This document shows, piece by piece, positions 4,859 to 6,529 of a stretch of DNA of 6,529 bases. Numbering within the stretch: position 1 is the stretch's first letter; every line of letters starts with the position of its first letter. This DNA comes from an uncultured Flavobacteriales bacterium. GTDB lineage: Bacteria > Bacteroidota > Bacteroidia > Flavobacteriales > UBA1820. Position numbers and translations under genes: made by a program. Location of the stretch: NCBI GenBank assembly GCA_938023515.1, contig CALJDR010000034.1, positions 1 to 6,529 on the forward strand. Reading direction: 5' to 3'. Under the pieces are notes generated by a model. That model was not told the DNA's origin and searched no databases. It saw nothing but the letters and a program-made list of their open reading frames with translations.

Positions 4859-6502
4859 ATGAAAAAATTTTTCCTCCGCTTTTTCGGGGCCGCGACGGCG
4901 GCCGGACTGTTGTTTTTGTTTTCCGCCTGCGGATCGTCCGCGGGAATATTTCCCGAAGATCTGACCTGCGAATATCAGGAAAATCCCACTGTGGTGGACG
5001 CCCCTCAGCCCCGCTTGTCGTGGGTCAATATGCCCCGCGCCGACCGCCGGGGGTTGGAGCAGAGCGCCTGGCAGATACAGGTGGCCTCCAGCGAAAAGGA
5101 TTTACAGAAAGGGAAGGCCGACCTGTGGGACAGCGGAAAAACGGCGGGCGATGAGTCCATCCTGATAAAATACCAGGGCAAACCTCTGGAATCCCGCCAG
5201 GACTGCTGGTGGAGAGTCCGGGTATGGGACGGTGACGGAAAAGCGTCCGGATGGAGCGAGCCGGCACGGTGGCATATGGGCATTCTCGATCCCGCCCAGT
5301 GGCAGGCGCAATGGATAGGAGCCCCGTGGCAGGGAGAGGAATCCATCGAGACCTCGGGCGAAAAGCAAACCCCGCCGGCGCCGATGCTGCGCAAATCGTT
5401 CGAGGTGGATACGACTAAAAAAGTCGCCTCGGTCTGGTTTTACGGGACGGGCCTGGGGTATTTCGAACTTTCCCTCAACGGCGAAAAGGCGGGCCTCGAC
5501 GTGCTGTCCCCCAACCAGACCAATTACGGGAAACGCCCCGGACTGGAAAAACGGCAGATACCTGTGGAGGACAATTTCCGCGAATACCGGGTGATGTACC
5601 CCGCCTATGACGTAACAAAACAGATACGTCCGGGAGAGAACGTACTGGGAGCCATGCTCGGGAACGGGTTCTACGACGTAGAATACCGCTGGGTGATGCC
5701 GTACGGTTCGCCCCGGTTCATGGGCCAGCTGCATATCACCTATACCGACGGGTCGGAGGATGTCATCGTGAGCGATACCACATGGAAGGCCGCCCAAGGG
5801 CCGATCGTGTTGGACGGGCTTTATATCGGAGAGCATTACGACGCCCGGAAAGAGCAACGTGGCTGGGATGCGCCCGGTTTCGACGACAGCGCCTGGCAAA
5901 CGGCGGCCCTGCGCAAAGCGCCCGAAGGGAAACTGGTGGCCCAGAACGGCCCGGCGGACCGGGTAATGGAGGAGTTGAAGCCGGTGAAGATCGAAAAACT
6001 CGGCGAGGGGCATTACAAACTGGATTTCGGGCAGGAAATATCCGGCTGGCTGCACCTGAAGGATGTGCAGGGAACGGAAGGACAGAAGATAGACATCCGT
6101 TATATCAGCGAATCCCCGATGGGCGCCAATACGTATACGATGAAAGGCGGCGCGCCGGAGTCGTACCATGCGCGTTTTACCTGGTTCGTGTTCCGGGAGG
6201 CGGAGATCACGGGCTGGCCGGGAGAACTCCGCCCGGAGCAGGTGACGGCCGAGGCCGTGTACAGCAACGTGCGTACGACGGGACAGTTCGAGTGTTCCAA
6301 TCCTTTGTTCAATACGATCAACCGGATATGGCTGCGCAGCCAGACAGACAACATGCACGGAGGAGTGGCGAGCGACTGCCCGCACCGGGAGCGTGCGGCC
6401 TATACGGGCGACGGTCAGGTGGCTTGTGTGACGGTAATGCACAATCTGGATGCCGGGGCGTTCTACCGCAAATGGATCCGCGATATCTGGGGCGCCCAAT
6501 AA
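4859..6502 (+). CDS. GH78 alpha-L-rhamnosidase lipoprotein, 3' incomplete, in-frame stop in catalytic domain
   Basis: The predicted enzyme removes terminal alpha-L-rhamnose from plant or microbial glycans. The signal peptide (residues 1-23) ends in FSAC, so C24 is the likely lipidated residue and the protein should be anchored to a cell membrane. Next come a fibronectin/Ig-like domain (about 33-140, starting LTCEYQENP and PRLSW), the QWIGAPW linker (151-157), and the GH78 N-terminal sugar-binding domain (about 188-350, with GYFELSLNG and LGNGFYDV). A concanavalin-like domain follows (about 365-475, KLDFGQEISGWL). The (alpha/alpha)6 catalytic domain begins at QFECSNPLFNTI (476-487). Its signature DCPHRERAAYTGDGQ supplies D506, E511 and D518; Y515 replaces the more usual Trp. 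TAA at 6500-6502 ends the frame after WGAQ, yet the same frame continues PYTGYVPNG to the window end, a conserved GH78 stretch. Most of the catalytic barrel is therefore missing or beyond the edge. Confidence 0.93.
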   Translation: MKKFFLRFFGAATAAGLLFLFSACGSSAGIFPEDLTCEYQENPTVVDAPQPRLSWVNMPRADRRGLEQSAWQIQVASSEKDLQKGKADLWDSGKTAGDESILIKYQGKPLESRQDCWWRVRVWDGDGKASGWSEPARWHMGILDPAQWQAQWIGAPWQGEESIETSGEKQTPPAPMLRKSFEVDTTKKVASVWFYGTGLGYFELSLNGEKAGLDVLSPNQTNYGKRPGLEKRQIPVEDNFREYRVMYPAYDVTKQIRPGENVLGAMLGNGFYDVEYRWVMPYGSPRFMGQLHITYTDGSEDVIVSDTTWKAAQGPIVLDGLYIGEHYDARKEQRGWDAPGFDDSAWQTAALRKAPEGKLVAQNGPADRVMEELKPVKIEKLGEGHYKLDFGQEISGWLHLKDVQGTEGQKIDIRYISESPMGANTYTMKGGAPESYHARFTWFVFREAEITGWPGELRPEQVTAEAVYSNVRTTGQFECSNPLFNTINRIWLRSQTDNMHGGVASDCPHRERAAYTGDGQVACVTVMHNLDAGAFYRKWIRDIWGAQ

Positions 6503-6529
6503 CCTTACACAGGATACGTGCCCAATGGG
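6503..6529 (+). pseudogene. Continuation of the GH78 frame after the in-frame TAA
   Basis: These nine codons, in the same frame as the gene before the stop, read PYTGYVPNG. GH78 enzymes commonly have (N)P.TGYVPNGAP at this place, directly after a DI..AQ helix end. The coding sequence therefore really continues, and the TAA at 6500-6502 is either a nonsense mutation or a sequence error near the contig end. Confidence 0.75.

Noticed and set aside
5102..6499. Minus-strand open frame of 465 codons opposite the GH78 gene
   Set aside because: It is a shadow of a G+C-rich gene. The + strand has GH78 motifs, a signal peptide and a -7 element, while the minus frame is rich in Arg, His and Pro without any recognisable domain.
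6500..6502. Recoded TAA (alternative genetic code or readthrough) in the GH78 gene
   Set aside because: TAA ends trpD, trpC, trpF, trpA and other genes in the window with normal protein ends, so it acts as a stop here. A mutation or sequence error is simpler.

Overview
The window looks like a complete short contig from a Bacteroidales genome, with Alistipes/Rikenellaceae-like G+C richness (a guess from composition and protein style). The evidence is the gene order trpD-trpC-trpF-trpA with no trpB after trpA, TAnnTTTG-type -7 promoter elements, little use of Shine-Dalgarno sites, and a SusD/GH-style lipoprotein glycosidase. Both ends are imperfect. The first 45 bases are synthetic Illumina Nextera adapter fused to trpD. 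The last gene is cut by the window end and carries an in-frame TAA just before it.

Layout. Bases 46-2740 hold the 3' part of a tryptophan operon on the + strand: the C-terminal half of trpD, then complete trpC, trpF and trpA. Together they convert anthranilate to indole. The genes are tightly packed (4-nt gap, 11-nt overlap, 38-nt gap). The promoter and the usual trpB-trpE-trpG part lie beyond the window.

Bases 2741-2890 are a regulatory intergenic region. It has TTTCAC repeats phased at 11 bp, a TATATTTG -7 element, and a 9-bp hairpin at the expected transcript start. This region drives a three-gene envelope module (2891-3806): a YtxH-like anchored helix protein built of 11-residue repeats, a two-helix PF07332-type (YqjE/'phage holin') membrane protein, and a small charged helical protein. 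The module ends in a perfect 26-bp palindromic intrinsic terminator.

Bases 3856-4140 form an AT-rich island (about 32% G+C over 3901-4140 by hand count). It holds one unrecognised 65-codon minus-strand ORF preceded by a near-consensus Bacteroidetes promoter. Next on the minus strand is a membrane-anchored GyrI-like ligand-binding protein (4162-4713). It is divergent, across 145 bp, from a GH78 alpha-L-rhamnosidase lipoprotein gene (4859 to the end).

I see no CRISPR array, tRNA, rRNA, insertion sequence or recognisable defence system. The best candidates for new biology are the phased-repeat promoter with its hairpin, the small-protein envelope module, and the AT-rich orphan ORF. The adapter and the in-frame stop mainly affect how far the ends can be trusted.
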